Origin: Rheinheimera sp. A13L
GTDB taxonomy: Bacteria > Pseudomonadota > Gammaproteobacteria > Enterobacterales > Alteromonadaceae
NCBI RefSeq assembly: GCF_000217935.1
Contig: NZ_AFHI01000004.1
Location: forward strand, 1 to 64,000
DNA length: 64,000 nucleotides
Reading direction: 5' to 3'
Positions 46,134 through 55,493 of the stretch are shown here, piece after piece. The translations under genes and the position numbers were made by a program. Within the stretch, counting starts at the first letter, position 1. Every line of letters starts with the position of its first letter. A model generated the notes under the pieces. It worked only from the letters and a program-made list of their open reading frames with translations. It was not told the DNA's origin and did not search any database.

Positions 46134-46147
46134 TTGATGCGGATCAA
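46134..46147. promoter_or_regulatory. FNR box upstream of cydABXDC
   Basis: TTGATGCGGATCAA matches the FNR consensus TTGAT-N4-ATCAA perfectly. Placed as a class II site (near -41.5) for the cyd operon, it predicts transcription starting near 46100 on the minus strand, with a TAGTTT-like -10. It also lies in front of the divergent epimerase-like gene. Confidence 0.78.
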
Positions 46148-46250
46148 TAAAAATCAGTGTGTTAGTGGAAATTACTTAAAATTTGATAAAAATAGCAGTA
46201 CATATTCTGTTACCATCAAATTCATCAGTAAGTTTTGGAAGGTGTCAGAG

Positions 46251-47063
46251 ATGAAAATTTTAGTGATAGGTGCAGGCTGGTTAGGGACTCAACTGGCAAC
46301 TCAGCTCAAGGCTGACGGGCATGAGTTATGGCTCAGCAGCCGCAATGTCACCAAATCTTCAGTAGTTGCTGAACAGTTTGGTCATTTTGTTCTAGATTTA
46401 GCCCAATCAGTACGGCCTACAACTGAGCTGGAAAGCTTATTTAAAGATGCCCTTATTATTTGCACTGTGCCAGCCAGCCGCACCGACGGCGATGGTTACA
46501 CCAGAGCTATTGCTCAACTTGCGACTCTGATGAAAAATTGCGGAGCTTTGGCCTGCATTCATTTAAGCAGCACGGGGATCTACGAGGGTTTAACCGGAGA
46601 AGTCGATGAGCAAAGTGAGTTGCTACTGACAGACGCACGTATAGAAGTGTTAGCTGCTGCAGAGCAATTACTAAACAAAGCTGTTCCTTGTTGCACTTTA
46701 CGCCTGGCAGGTTTAATTGGTCCTGGGCGTCACCCGGCACGATTTTTATCCGGTAAACAGGCAGGTTTAGCTGATGTGGCTGTGAATATGGTGCACAGCA
46801 GTGATATTTGTGCTGCTGTTTCTGCCATAGTTCAGCAGAAGTTATGGCCAGAGTTGTTTAACTTATCCAGCCCGGCTTTTTGTTCAAAAGCTGAGTTTTA
46901 CCTGACAGCCTGTGAACTGGCGTCCTTGCCAGCTCCGGAATTTGAACCAAAAAACACAGCAGCTGCACCTGGCAGAAGAGTGCTGAGTGCAAAATCGCAA
47001 AAAATTGCTGGTTTCTCCTATCAGTATGAGTCTGCTTTAACTGCTTTACCTTTTTGTAGCTGA
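46251..47063 (+). CDS. NAD(P)-binding epimerase-like protein (SDR, YeeZ-like)
   Basis: This is a 270-residue Rossmann protein of the extended-SDR type. The N terminus MKILVIGAGWLGTQLATQL holds the GxGxxG dinucleotide motif. CIHLSSTGIYEG and LRLAGLIGPGRHP are the SDR active-site and substrate regions; the usual YxxxK is not clearly placed. The family includes E. coli YeeZ, of unknown function. I chose the ATG at 46251 because GGAAGG lies upstream; 42 further codons in frame would cross the FNR box. It is divergent from cyd. Confidence 0.85.
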   Translation: MKILVIGAGWLGTQLATQLKADGHELWLSSRNVTKSSVVAEQFGHFVLDLAQSVRPTTELESLFKDALIICTVPASRTDGDGYTRAIAQLATLMKNCGALACIHLSSTGIYEGLTGEVDEQSELLLTDARIEVLAAAEQLLNKAVPCCTLRLAGLIGPGRHPARFLSGKQAGLADVAVNMVHSSDICAAVSAIVQQKLWPELFNLSSPAFCSKAEFYLTACELASLPAPEFEPKNTAAAPGRRVLSAKSQKIAGFSYQYESALTALPFCS

Positions 47064-47081
47064 GCAACCAGAGCGCTATTT

Positions 47082-47285
47082 TTAGTCGTTTACAGTAGCC
47101 GGGAAACCGGCTTCATCCAAAGCTGTAATCAGATCTTCAACTGCTAAAGAGCTTTCTACCTCTACCTGCTGCGAAGCCAAATCCACTGTCACTTTGGCAT
47201 CTGCCTGCAGTTTTGCTATGGCTTTGTTCACCAGACTAATGCAGTGATTACAGCTCATGCCCGTTACTTTCAATTCTATTTTCAT
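47082..47285 (-). CDS. copZ: Heavy-metal-associated domain protein (CopZ-like copper chaperone)
   Basis: This is a 67-residue single HMA domain that binds Cu(I) with the motif TGMSCNHCISLVNKAI (CxxC). It ends with VEVESSLAVEDLITALDEAGF, the family C terminus. It probably hands copper to CopA, which is divergently encoded. AGGAC lies upstream of the ATG. Its promoter region mirrors that of copA. It converges with the epimerase-like gene. Confidence 0.92.
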   Translation of the reverse strand: MKIELKVTGMSCNHCISLVNKAIAKLQADAKVTVDLASQQVEVESSLAVEDLITALDEAGFPATVND

Positions 47286-47324
47286 TCGCCAGGTCCTCTT
47301 TGTGTTCTGTGTGAGTTTGCGAAC

Positions 47325-47355
47325 ATGGTGAAGGTAACCGCTGTGGTAAGGTCAA
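47325..47355 (-). promoter_or_regulatory. Candidate MerR-type promoter of copZ
   Basis: On the minus strand TTGACC is followed by a 19-bp spacer and CACCAT. The -35 and adjacent TTACC are copies of those of the copA promoter, because they lie in an 11-bp inverted repeat (47345-47355 and 47379-47389). The -10 is poor and the dyad imperfect. Confidence 0.5.
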
Positions 47356-47378
47356 GTTATAATACAAACTTTATTAAG

Positions 47379-47409
47379 TTGACCTTACCCTAAGGGCAAG
47401 CTTTAGCCT
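47379..47409 (+). promoter_or_regulatory. CueR-type promoter of copA
   Basis: TTGACC and TAGCCT are separated by 19 bp, with the dyad CTTACCC-TAA-GGGCAAG between them. The over-long spacer and dyad are the hallmarks of MerR-family activation. It closely resembles the E. coli copA promoter. CueR is encoded downstream. Confidence 0.85.
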
Positions 47410-47451
47410 TATTCATATCGGGCCTTCGCCCTTCTTGTCCGGAGTCATATT

Positions 47452-49626
47452 ATGTCTGAACAAATCCAACTGAGCATTAGCGGAATGAGTTGTGCTTCCT
47501 GTGTTGGCCGAATTGAAAAAGCATTAGCTAAAGTCAGCGGAGTACAACAAGCCAGCGTTAATCTTGCCACTGAAACTGCAACAATTCAGGGGGAGTCACT
47601 GACATCACAACTGCTGATAGCTGCAGTGGAGCAGGCCGGCTATCAGGCCAGTGTGCCAGCAGAAGCCCCAATAGCCGAAGTTACTAGAACTGCGTTTTAC
47701 CAACAAGAGTATTGGCCAGCTGTCGCGAGCATAGTGCTGACGCTCCCTTTGGTATTGCCGATGTTGGGTTTGTTGTTTGGACTGGATTGGATGTTGCCCG
47801 CTTTGTGGCAATGGTTGCTGGCGACACCAGTGCAGTTTTATTTTGGCGCGCGTTTTTATAAAGCGGGCTGGGCAGCATTAAAGGCTGGCAGTGGCACTAT
47901 GGATCTGCTGGTGGCTATTGGCACCAGCGCTGCCTATGGCTTGTCTTTGTATTTATGGTGGAGTTTTGATGCTCATCAGGGGCAGCACGGGGCGCCCCAT
48001 CTGTATTTTGAAAGCAGCAGTGCGGTATTAAGTCTGGTTTTACTGGGTAAATATCTGGAGCAAAAAGCAAAACGTCGTACCACTGATGCGCTGCGGGCAC
48101 TGGAAAATTTAAAACCTGCAGTAGCTACTTTGTTTCAGGGCGGACTTTGGCTTGAAGTCAAAGCAGAGACTGTGCAGCAAGGTGATTTAGTGTTGGTCAA
48201 ACCCGGCGAACGTATTGCGGTAGATGCTTTGGTTGAACAAGGCCAGAGTCACGTGGATGAAGCGCTGATCAGCGGGGAGTCTGTGCCTGTCAGTAAAAGT
48301 CCGGGTGACAAAGTGACAGGTGGTTCTGTGAATCTTGATGGGGTATTGCAACTCAGAGCAACAGCGGTCGGAGCTGAATCTACCTTGTCGCGTATTATTC
48401 AACTGGTGGAGCAAGCGCAAGGGGCCAAAGCACCGGTGCAGGCCTTAGTGGATAAAATCAGCGCCGTTTTTGTGCCTGTGGTGTTAGTCATTGCTTTAGT
48501 GACTTTACTGGGCTGGGGTTTGATCACCGCAGACTGGGTGGCGGGGATTTTAAATGCAGTGGCTGTGCTGGTGATTGCCTGTCCTTGCGCTTTGGGTTTG
48601 GCAACACCTGCAGCTATTATGGCGGGCACTGGGTCGGCCGCACGCTCTGGTATTCTGATTAAAGACGCCACTGCCTTAGAACAAGCCACAGCAATCAGCT
48701 TGGTGGTGTTTGATAAAACCGGCACTTTAACCCAAGGCAAACCCGTGCTGCAGCAATTCAGTACTTTTGCCGATGAGCCTGAACTTTTACTCTGGGCCGC
48801 CTCGCTGCAGCAACACAGTGAACACCCTTTAGCCAAAGCTTTATTGTGTTATGCCACTGAACACCAGGTGACAGCTGTTGAAACAGAGCAATTTCAGGTG
48901 GTGGCGGGTAAAGGTGTGTTGGGCAAGGTGGAGGGGCGTCATTTAGTGCTTGGCAGCAGTCACTGGATGCAGCAGCTTGGACTGGCGTTACCTCTTGATC
49001 AGATTGCCACCAGCGCTGCCTCTGTATCCTGGTTGGCAGAGCAGCAAGGCGAAAGTTATCAGTTGTTGGCATTGTTCTGTTTTACCGATCAGTTAAAACC
49101 AGATGCGTTACATGCCGTCAGCTTATTAAAGCAACAAGGCATCACTGTGGCTATGTTAACGGGCGACAGCAAAAACAGCGCTGCCGCTATAGCAGCCGAA
49201 CTGGAATTGAGCCTGTGGAAAGCTGAAGTCTTACCCGCAGAGAAAGCTGCAGCTATTGGGCTCTGGCAGCAACAAGGTTATACAGTAGCTATGGTCGGTG
49301 ACGGTATTAATGATGCACCTGCTTTGGCGCAGGCAGATTTAGGTGTAGCTATGGCCAGTGGTACCGAAGTCGCTGTCAGTGCTTCGGCTATGACCTTGAT
49401 GCGTAGTAAGCCAGTTCTGGTCAGCGCAGCCTTGCAGATAGCGCGGCTTAGCTACCGCAAAATTCAGCAAAACCTGTTTTGGGCTTTTATTTTTAATATA
49501 GTGGGCATACCTCTTGCTGCCTTGGGTTACTTAAATCCGGTGATCGCAGGTGCAGCTATGGCCAGCAGTAGTTTACTGGTGATTAGTAATGCCTTGTTAT
49601 TGCAACGCTGGAAAGCAAAGGAGTAA
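47452..49626 (+). CDS. copA: Cu(I)-exporting P1B-type ATPase
   Basis: CopA pumps Cu(I) from cytoplasm to periplasm. The 724-residue protein has one N-terminal HMA domain (GMSCASC at 11-17), about eight membrane helices, the CPC copper-binding motif at residues 377-379, the phosphorylation motif DKTGT at 421-425, the TGD motif ([14 protein letters not shown]) and [11 protein letters not shown]. It is shorter than E. coli CopA (two HMA domains), but typical for many bacteria. It has a CueR-type promoter and is followed by cueR 6 nt later. Confidence 0.97.
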   Translation: MSEQIQLSISGMSCASCVGRIEKALAKVSGVQQASVNLATETATIQGESLTSQLLIAAVEQAGYQASVPAEAPIAEVTRTAFYQQEYWPAVASIVLTLPLVLPMLGLLFGLDWMLPALWQWLLATPVQFYFGARFYKAGWAALKAGSGTMDLLVAIGTSAAYGLSLYLWWSFDAHQGQHGAPHLYFESSSAVLSLVLLGKYLEQKAKRRTTDALRALENLKPAVATLFQGGLWLEVKAETVQQGDLVLVKPGERIAVDALVEQGQSHVDEALISGESVPVSKSPGDKVTGGSVNLDGVLQLRATAVGAESTLSRIIQLVEQAQGAKAPVQALVDKISAVFVPVVLVIALVTLLGWGLITADWVAGILNAVAVLVIACPCALGLATPAAIMAGTGSAARSGILIKDATALEQATAISLVVFDKTGTLTQGKPVLQQFSTFADEPELLLWAASLQQHSEHPLAKALLCYATEHQVTAVETEQFQVVAGKGVLGKVEGRHLVLGSSHWMQQLGLALPLDQIATSAASVSWLAEQQGESYQLLALFCFTDQLKPDALHAVSLLKQQGITVAMLTGDSKNSAAAIAAELELSLWKAEVLPAEKAAAIGLWQQQGYTVAMVGDGINDAPALAQADLGVAMASGTEVAVSASAMTLMRSKPVLVSAALQIARLSYRKIQQNLFWAFIFNIVGIPLAALGYLNPVIAGAAMASSSLLVISNALLLQRWKAKE

Positions 49627-49632
49627 AAGCGA

Positions 49633-50043
49633 ATGGCAAATTTAGTCAATACTTTGGTGACTATTGGGCAAGCAGCAAAACAGACAGGACTTTCAGCCAA
49701 AATGATCCGGTACTATGAAGAAGCAGGTTTATTGCTAAAAGCCAACAGAACAGATGCAGGCTACAGGTTATATAACAACCAGCAGTTGCAACAACTAGGC
49801 TTTATCAAACAGGCCAGAGCTCTGGGGTTTTCTATAGTGCAAATCAGCTCTTTGTTGGGTTTATGGCGGGATCCAAATCGCAGCAGCAGAGAAGTAAAAC
49901 AACTGGCTGAATTGCATCTGGATGAAATTAAACAAAAAGTAGCAGAATTACAGCAAATGCAAAGCCTGTTGCAACAATTAGCAGACAGTTGTTGTGGCGA
50001 CGACCAGCCGCAGTGTGCAATTTTGGATGGTCTGCAAAAGTAA
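49633..50043 (+). CDS. cueR: Copper-responsive MerR-family activator CueR
   Basis: CueR binds Cu(I) and activates copper-export promoters with 19-bp spacers. The 136-residue protein has a MerR HTH (TIGQAAKQTGLSAKMIRYYEEAGLL, RTDAGYRLYNN), a dimerisation helix, and two C-terminal cysteines (SCCGDDQPQCAIL) at the metal-binding loop. It is transcribed after copA; the ribosome site overlaps the copA stop region. It likely acts on the copA and copZ promoters here and possibly on the copper operon at 56 kb. Confidence 0.95.
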   Translation: MANLVNTLVTIGQAAKQTGLSAKMIRYYEEAGLLLKANRTDAGYRLYNNQQLQQLGFIKQARALGFSIVQISSLLGLWRDPNRSSREVKQLAELHLDEIKQKVAELQQMQSLLQQLADSCCGDDQPQCAILDGLQK

Positions 50044-50054
50044 GTTCCTGATGA

Positions 50055-50089
50055 CAAAAAAGAAGACCCCGGTAAATACCGGGGTCTTC
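50055..50089 (-). terminator. Terminator of the S8 protease, shared with cueR
   Basis: The 13-bp stem GAAGACCCCGGTA/TACCGGGGTCTTC has a T6 run on the minus strand. It lies between the convergent cueR and the protease. Confidence 0.92.
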
Positions 50090-50106
50090 ACTTAAAAGCC
50101 CAGGGA

Positions 50107-51882
50107 TTAAGGCTGATAAGAGGTCGTTAAAGTGATACCTGAAGCCGCAGTGTAACCACGGATACTAACATGGTAAGTGGCTGCCACAGGGTTATTGAAG
50201 GTACAGCTTTCATTATTGCCATTCAGGTATGGGCGGCAATCGTATGTTGTTGTGGTTGGTCGTGAGCCACGGCGTACATACAAGTCTGCATCACCAGTAC
50301 CACCAGAGGTATTGACTGTCAGCACGCTCATGCCAGCCGGAACCACCACTGTGTAATGTCTCCAGGCATTACGTGCCACGCTGATATTGTTTATGGTCGA
50401 CGTTGCACCAGTGTCGCCACCGCCGCCCGTACCAGAAGCTGCAGCTACAGCTGCTGCTGCATCAACAATACCAGTACCGCAGTTGTTACAGGTTGCAGGG
50501 AAAGAGCGGGTTGTGGTTTTCAGAATAGTTTCAATTTCGTCCGGTGTAGCACCAGGTTTTTTCTGAGCAATTAATGCAGCAACACCAGCAACGTGAGGAG
50601 CTGCCATTGAGGTCCCCTGACTGTATGCATAACTGTCAGAACCTGGCGTTGTAGTACCAGTGTTGTAAGTGGATAAAATACCATTCGGATCGTTGGCTGA
50701 GTTCATAGCACCACCTGGTGCTGCCACGTCAATTGAAGTACCGTAGTTAGAGTAATAAGCACGGCCGCCGCTGCGGTTAGTTGAAGCAACGTTCACCACA
50801 CCAGCACAGTTACCTGGGTTGAAGTTGTTTGCATTGCTATTGTCGTTGCCTGAAGCAATAACAATGACTGTGCCACGAGAGCGGGCTGAGTTAATAGCAG
50901 CCTGAGTGGTGGAATCACAAGCACCTGAACCACCTAAACTCATGTTGATCACTTTAGCTGGGTTAGCGTTGGCTGGAACACCTGACACAGTACCGCCTGA
51001 AGCCCAGATGATACCGTCAGCGATATCTGAAGTGTAACCACCACATTTGCCTAAAACGCGAACAGGGACTACTTTAGCACCATAAGCCACACCGGCTACC
51101 CCAGAGCCGTTGTTGGTGACAGCTGCCACTGTACCTGCGACATGAGTACCATGCCATGATGAGTCTGAAGCTGAGTGACTACCGCCACATTCGTTGGCTA
51201 ACACCCAGTCACCCGGATCTCGGGCGTCTGAATCACGACCATTGCCGTCATTACCAACAAAGCTGTCAGAAATCATGTCATAACCAGGCAAAAGGTTGGC
51301 ATTTAAATCGGCATGTGGACGATAGCCTGTATCTAATACCGCAACTACTACGCCAGCTCCTGTCGCGTTATCCCAGGCTGTGTTAGCGCGTAAACCACCA
51401 GTAGACTCATAATAGTGCCACTGACTGGTGTATTGAGTGTCATTGGGGGTGGCCGCAATTTGTAACATACGGTCTTCTTCCACTGACTCTACCATTGGAT
51501 CCTGAGCCAACAACTCCATGGTGCGCTGAGTTTCAGCTTTAGACAGGCGACGCTCTGCCTTGACGACATGGCGATTTGCAACAGCCACAGCTCGCACATA
51601 ACTCAGTGGCTCACCAGCACGGCTGGATAATTCCGAAGCCGCATGCGTTTTTAACTGATTAACTGAACTGGTTGCTGTGCTGGCCAGGCCCTGAGCGGAT
51701 AAAGTAGCGGCATTTTTGTATTTAACGATAAAGCGGGTTGGTGGCTCAACAGCTTTGGTTTCTTTTACACCGAAGTCGATGCCTGTTTTTAGTGGAGCAG
51801 CCTGAGCAGCAGTTGCCAATAAGGAAAGTGCAGACAAAGTAAGCAAAGAGACTTTGGATAGGTTGAATTTTTTATGTTGCAT
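50107..51882 (-). CDS. Secreted S8 serine protease with PPC domain
   Basis: This is a 591-residue exported subtilisin. A signal peptide ends near residue 28 (AQA-APL). An I9-like propeptide spans about 45-140 (RFIVKYK; AQDPMVESVEEDRML). The S8 domain carries Asp184 (AVLDTGY), His244 (HGTHVAG) and Ser425 (GTSMAAP). After a Gly-rich linker (about 485-495) comes a C-terminal PPC (bacterial pre-peptidase C) domain: DADLYVRRGSRPTTTTYDCR, CTFNNPVAATYHVSIRGYTA. It closely resembles secreted alkaline proteases of marine Alteromonadales. It is unlinked in function to the copper genes around it, as far as sequence shows. Confidence 0.95.
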   Translation of the reverse strand: MQHKKFNLSKVSLLTLSALSLLATAAQAAPLKTGIDFGVKETKAVEPPTRFIVKYKNAATLSAQGLASTATSSVNQLKTHAASELSSRAGEPLSYVRAVAVANRHVVKAERRLSKAETQRTMELLAQDPMVESVEEDRMLQIAATPNDTQYTSQWHYYESTGGLRANTAWDNATGAGVVVAVLDTGYRPHADLNANLLPGYDMISDSFVGNDGNGRDSDARDPGDWVLANECGGSHSASDSSWHGTHVAGTVAAVTNNGSGVAGVAYGAKVVPVRVLGKCGGYTSDIADGIIWASGGTVSGVPANANPAKVINMSLGGSGACDSTTQAAINSARSRGTVIVIASGNDNSNANNFNPGNCAGVVNVASTNRSGGRAYYSNYGTSIDVAAPGGAMNSANDPNGILSTYNTGTTTPGSDSYAYSQGTSMAAPHVAGVAALIAQKKPGATPDEIETILKTTTRSFPATCNNCGTGIVDAAAAVAAASGTGGGGDTGATSTINNISVARNAWRHYTVVVPAGMSVLTVNTSGGTGDADLYVRRGSRPTTTTYDCRPYLNGNNESCTFNNPVAATYHVSIRGYTAASGITLTTSYQP

Positions 51883-52239
51883 TTTGTTCTCTCAAATTAT
51901 TGTTATGTGAATTGCCTCATCCATGGAAGCCCCTGTCCCTTATTTAGTTAATGTGATGGGCAGGCCGTATGATAATTGGTCAATGTCTTGTTAATGTAAA
52001 TAGGGGTGTATTTATCAAATTTAATCTTTTGTTTTCATTTTTTCGTATTTGGAGATGTTTTATGCGATGAGTGGCGTTCTGTGAGCGGCTAAAATGCTGG
52101 ATTTGATTACATTTGGTAACAAGTGTGTATTTGTTGTTTTGGTTATTAGATATTTCTAAATGGTATAAAAAGGGCTCGAATAGTTGTCTTAAAGTTGTTT
52201 TTTTGCTTTGTTTTTGTACGGAAAAACGTTTTTCCCAAC
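51883..52239. other. Intergenic region between the S8 protease and the copper operon
   Basis: The region is AT-rich and contains the upstream region of the protease. A 91-codon frame on the minus strand (51980-52255) has unusual composition and no ribosome site, so I do not count it. No clear operator was seen. Confidence 0.45.
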
Positions 52240-52269
52240 CAAAACTCAGCTCCAATTCATGGAGCCGAG
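52240..52269 (-). terminator. Terminator of the copper operon
   Basis: On the minus strand a 10-bp stem (CTCGGCTCCA/TGGAGCTGAG, one wobble) with a TGAAT loop is followed by TTTT. It lies about 30 nt beyond the multicopper oxidase gene. Confidence 0.7.
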
Positions 52270-52298
52270 GTTAAAAAAACGGCACATGAGCTACCGGA

Positions 52299-53684
52299 TC
52301 AGTGGTGGTGATGTGCTCCAGGTTTTTTGACTTTTAATTCAACCTTAGTCTCAGGGGATTCGGCTGGAGCTTGTGTAACCTGGGGTACTGCTCCGGTCCA
52401 TTCCTGCGCTACTGTGCCTGCTGGGTGTTGATACCAGCCCGGATCTTTGTAATCGCCCGGAGCCTGATCGTGACGAACCTTAAAGATACTGAACATGCCG
52501 CCCATTTCGACTGAACCAAAAGGACCATCACCAGACATCATCGGCAGGGTGTTAGCGGGCAGAGGCATCTTCATTTCGGTCATATCAGCCATACCGCGTT
52601 CGCCCATCACCATATAATCCGGCACCAGTTTATTGATTTTTTGCATTAAACCACTGTGATCCACCCCAATCAGCGTCGGCAGATCATGGCCCATTGCGTT
52701 CATCGTATGGTGCGATTTATGGCAGTGAAATGCCCAGTCACCTTCTTCGTCGGCAATCAGTTCAATCTGGCGCATCTGGCCTACAGCCACATCTGTTGTG
52801 ACTTCAGGCCAGCGTGCTGAAGCAGGCACAGGGCCGCCGTCTGTACCAGTGACGGTAAACTCATGCCCATGAATATGAATAGGGTGGTTGGTCATAGTCA
52901 GGTTACCTACCCGGATCCGCACTTTGTCATTTTTACGCACCACCAGTGGGTCTATGCCGGGGAAAACCCGACTGTTCCAGGTCCAGAGATTAAAATCAGT
53001 CATGGTCATAATTTTTGGGGTGGCGCTGCCTGGCTCAATATCATAGGCGTTTAACAGGAAACAAAAATCTCTGTCCACTTCATCAATATGTGGATGCGCC
53101 TCTTTTGGATGGGTGATCCACATGCCCATCATGCCCATTGCCATCTGCACCATTTCATCGGCATGGGGGTGATACATAAAAGTGCCTGGACGGCGTGCGA
53201 CAAATTCATACATAAAGGTTTTACCAGGCTTGATGGCTCGCTGATTTAAACCCGCGACCCCATCCATACCATTGGGTAAGCGCTGACCATGCCAATGCAC
53301 TGAGGTATGTTCCGGCAACTTGTTGGTGACAAAAATGCGTACTCTGTCGCCTTCTACCACTTCAATGGTAGGGCCTGGTGACTGACCGTTGTAGCCCCAT
53401 AAATGGGCTTTCATACCTGGAGCCAACTCACGGACTACGGGCTCTGCCACTAAGTGAAACTCTTTCACACCATTGTTCATACGCCAGGGCAAAGTCCAGC
53501 CGTTTAAGGTCACAACCGGATTATATGGACGGCCTGTGTTTGGAATTAAAGGGTCCATGGTATCAGCGGATTGCTGAATAACAGGTTCGGGCAAAGCCGC
53601 CATTGAGCTTCGGCTGACGGCGGCAACACCTACAGCAGCTGTAATGGCACCGACTTTTTTTAATAAATCACGACGGGTTAACAT
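52299..53684 (-). CDS. Tat-exported multicopper oxidase (copper resistance)
   Basis: This is a 461-residue multicopper oxidase that probably oxidises Cu(I) in the periplasm. The N terminus has a twin-arginine signal (TRRDLLKKVGAITAAVG). Copper ligands are HWHGQ (type 2/3), HPHADEMVQM, NHPIHIHGHEF and the C-terminal-side FHCHKSHHTMNAMGHDL cluster. Met-rich segments (VQMAMGMMGMW; MADMTEMKMP) and a His tail (GAHHHH) suggest copper binding. It is last in an operon after a TolC-family lipoprotein; 12 nt separate them. The family is close to CopA/PcoA-type copper oxidases, but smaller. Confidence 0.93.
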   Translation of the reverse strand: MLTRRDLLKKVGAITAAVGVAAVSRSSMAALPEPVIQQSADTMDPLIPNTGRPYNPVVTLNGWTLPWRMNNGVKEFHLVAEPVVRELAPGMKAHLWGYNGQSPGPTIEVVEGDRVRIFVTNKLPEHTSVHWHGQRLPNGMDGVAGLNQRAIKPGKTFMYEFVARRPGTFMYHPHADEMVQMAMGMMGMWITHPKEAHPHIDEVDRDFCFLLNAYDIEPGSATPKIMTMTDFNLWTWNSRVFPGIDPLVVRKNDKVRIRVGNLTMTNHPIHIHGHEFTVTGTDGGPVPASARWPEVTTDVAVGQMRQIELIADEEGDWAFHCHKSHHTMNAMGHDLPTLIGVDHSGLMQKINKLVPDYMVMGERGMADMTEMKMPLPANTLPMMSGDGPFGSVEMGGMFSIFKVRHDQAPGDYKDPGWYQHPAGTVAQEWTGAVPQVTQAPAESPETKVELKVKKPGAHHHH

Positions 53685-53696
53685 AGGATGCTCCTG

Positions 53697-55088
53697 TTAG
53701 TGGCCAGCTGCAGAGGCAGCGCTGTTTGTGGTGTTGGTTTCTGAGGGGACTGGCAAAGAAGGGCTACCCCACATCGTTTGTTGCAGACGCAACTCTGACA
53801 GATAAAAATCCCGCTGTGCCATCATTTGCCCTGTGACTGTTTCTACCTGAGCCTGGGTATCTGCTATCAGCTCAAATACACCAATCAACATGCCGTTGTA
53901 ACGCAGCACATTTTGTTGGTTAATTTTTTGCGCTAAAGGCACTAGTTGATCCTGATAATGCCGGGCGATTTGATACGAACTTTGCTGTAATGCGTAAGCC
54001 TGTCGCACTTCAGAGCGGGCTTTTTGTTCCAGTGCTTTGGCTTGCCACCAGGCTTGTTGATATTCTGCCTCTGCTTTGCTGACGCGCGCTGCACCTGAAT
54101 CAAACAAAGGCAGTTCAACACCTAATGCCAGTTCCCGTTCTGCGCTGTGCTGTACTGATCCTGCAATTTCAGCGGACAGCCCCCGGACAAAACGGCTGTT
54201 TTTCTCTAATTTCAGCTGTAGCTCCAGTTGGGCTAACTGTGCCTTGGCTTGTTGCAGATCCAGCCGTTGTGTCAGAGCTTGCTGTTCCAGATCCTGCACC
54301 ATCGCCAACCTATCTGGGATAGCAGGCAAATAGGCCGGTAATTGCAGCCTTGTTTTTGGGTCTGATAAACCTAACAGCTGGTAAAGTTGTTCACGGCTTT
54401 GCTGCTGTTGTTGCTGGGTTTTTGCCAGCTGCAAGCGAATTTCTGCAGCAAACTTTAGCTGTCTGGCTTGTTGCAGTTCACTGTAATTGCCCACCTGGTA
54501 CATACGGTTCGCCAGTTCTGCCGACGCATCTATGGCTTCCTGCACTGTCTGCAGATACTGAAAACGCTGCTCTGCTACTACGGCTTCAATAAAAGCGCTG
54601 CGGCTTTTTGTCAGCAGATCTATCAGCTGCAAGGCGACATGCTGCTGCTGTTGTTTTGCTTGTTGTTGGGCAATAGCTTGGTTTTTATTCAGAAAAATGA
54701 GGTTAAATAAATTCAGTGAAAAATCGAGCTCTGTGTTGTAGCCCTCTTCTGTACGGCTTCGGATCAGCCGCAAGCCTGGATTTGGTAATAAACCGGCCTG
54801 AGTTAATTGTGCTTTGCTGATGGCCAGCGATGATAAAGCGGCCAGAAAATCAGGGTTATTTAACACCGCAATACGGCTTATTGTTTGCTGCGTTAAAGGT
54901 TCCGCCAGCAGCAGGGCAATTTCCTGCTCTGCTTCTGTTCTTAAAGCCGGATCTGTTGCTGCCAGTTGCACTTGTTGGTCTGTAGCTTGTTGCTGGACCA
55001 GATCTGTTGTATTCAGTCCTGAAGTTCCGGCGCAGGCGCTGAGCAGTACCACAGCTGCCAGCGGGCTCAGTTTAGTGATGATGCTCAT
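53697..55088 (-). CDS. TolC-family outer membrane efflux lipoprotein
   Basis: This 463-residue TolC/NodT-type protein has a lipobox (LLSAC, Cys about 19). The body is helical and Gln/Leu-rich with the TolC repeats: ISKAQLTQAGLLPNPGLRL, then AELANRMYQVGNYSELQQARQ, and the second repeat near LRYNGMLIGVFELIADT. I chose the ATG at 55088: AGGAG lies 6 nt upstream, while the in-frame ATG two codons earlier has no spacing. It overlaps the upstream His-rich gene by 17 nt. No RND pump or membrane fusion protein is in this operon, so any partner is elsewhere. Confidence 0.92.
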   Translation of the reverse strand: MSIITKLSPLAAVVLLSACAGTSGLNTTDLVQQQATDQQVQLAATDPALRTEAEQEIALLLAEPLTQQTISRIAVLNNPDFLAALSSLAISKAQLTQAGLLPNPGLRLIRSRTEEGYNTELDFSLNLFNLIFLNKNQAIAQQQAKQQQQHVALQLIDLLTKSRSAFIEAVVAEQRFQYLQTVQEAIDASAELANRMYQVGNYSELQQARQLKFAAEIRLQLAKTQQQQQQSREQLYQLLGLSDPKTRLQLPAYLPAIPDRLAMVQDLEQQALTQRLDLQQAKAQLAQLELQLKLEKNSRFVRGLSAEIAGSVQHSAERELALGVELPLFDSGAARVSKAEAEYQQAWWQAKALEQKARSEVRQAYALQQSSYQIARHYQDQLVPLAQKINQQNVLRYNGMLIGVFELIADTQAQVETVTGQMMAQRDFYLSELRLQQTMWGSPSLPVPSETNTTNSAASAAGH

Positions 55089-55413
55089 GCTCATCTCCTG
55101 TCTGGATTTGTTGTGGCTCTGAGTGCTGTGAATGATCCATTTGATGATGGTGCTTGTGTTTTGAGTGATCGACAGGCTTCTTGTGCCCTGAATGATCCAT
55201 GCTTTGATGACCACCAGTCTCACTGGCGTAAAATTGCCAGCCGCCGAGTTCAGCGACTTTTTGATTAGCTTGTTTCCAGTCCTTGGTGCGGCTTTGTATG
55301 ACCACTGAATTCAGTGGCTGTACTTGTGTTTGCTGCTCTTCAGAGGCGGCTGTTGGCACTGTATAAAGCAAGGCCGAGACGCCAAAAAGCGCCGGATAAA
55401 TAAGCTGAGACAT
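55072..55413 (-). CDS. Exported His-rich protein of the copper operon
   Basis: This is a 113-residue exported protein of unknown family. A signal peptide ends near TAAS-EEQ (residue about 24). The centre has KDWKQANQKVAELGGWQFYA. The C-terminal half is a Cu-binding-like tail of repeats such as MDHSGHKK and HSKHKHHHQMDHSQHS, ending HEHHH. Pairs of Met, Asp, His suggest periplasmic copper sequestration. It overlaps the TolC-like gene by 17 nt, implying translational coupling. Confidence 0.85.
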   Translation of the reverse strand: MSQLIYPALFGVSALLYTVPTAASEEQQTQVQPLNSVVIQSRTKDWKQANQKVAELGGWQFYASETGGHQSMDHSGHKKPVDHSKHKHHHQMDHSQHSEPQQIQTGDEHEHHH

Positions 55414-55493
55414 AAAAATCCTGTTTAGTTAAGCTGAAAAATTACACCGGATCAAAGCACTAAAGCGGGCTTTTGATGGTGTTGGGATGCTGA

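Noticed and set aside
51980-52255. A 91-codon minus-strand frame in the AT-rich gap
   Set aside because: Composition is driven by AT-rich sequence, no ribosome site is visible, and it overlaps the copper operon terminator.
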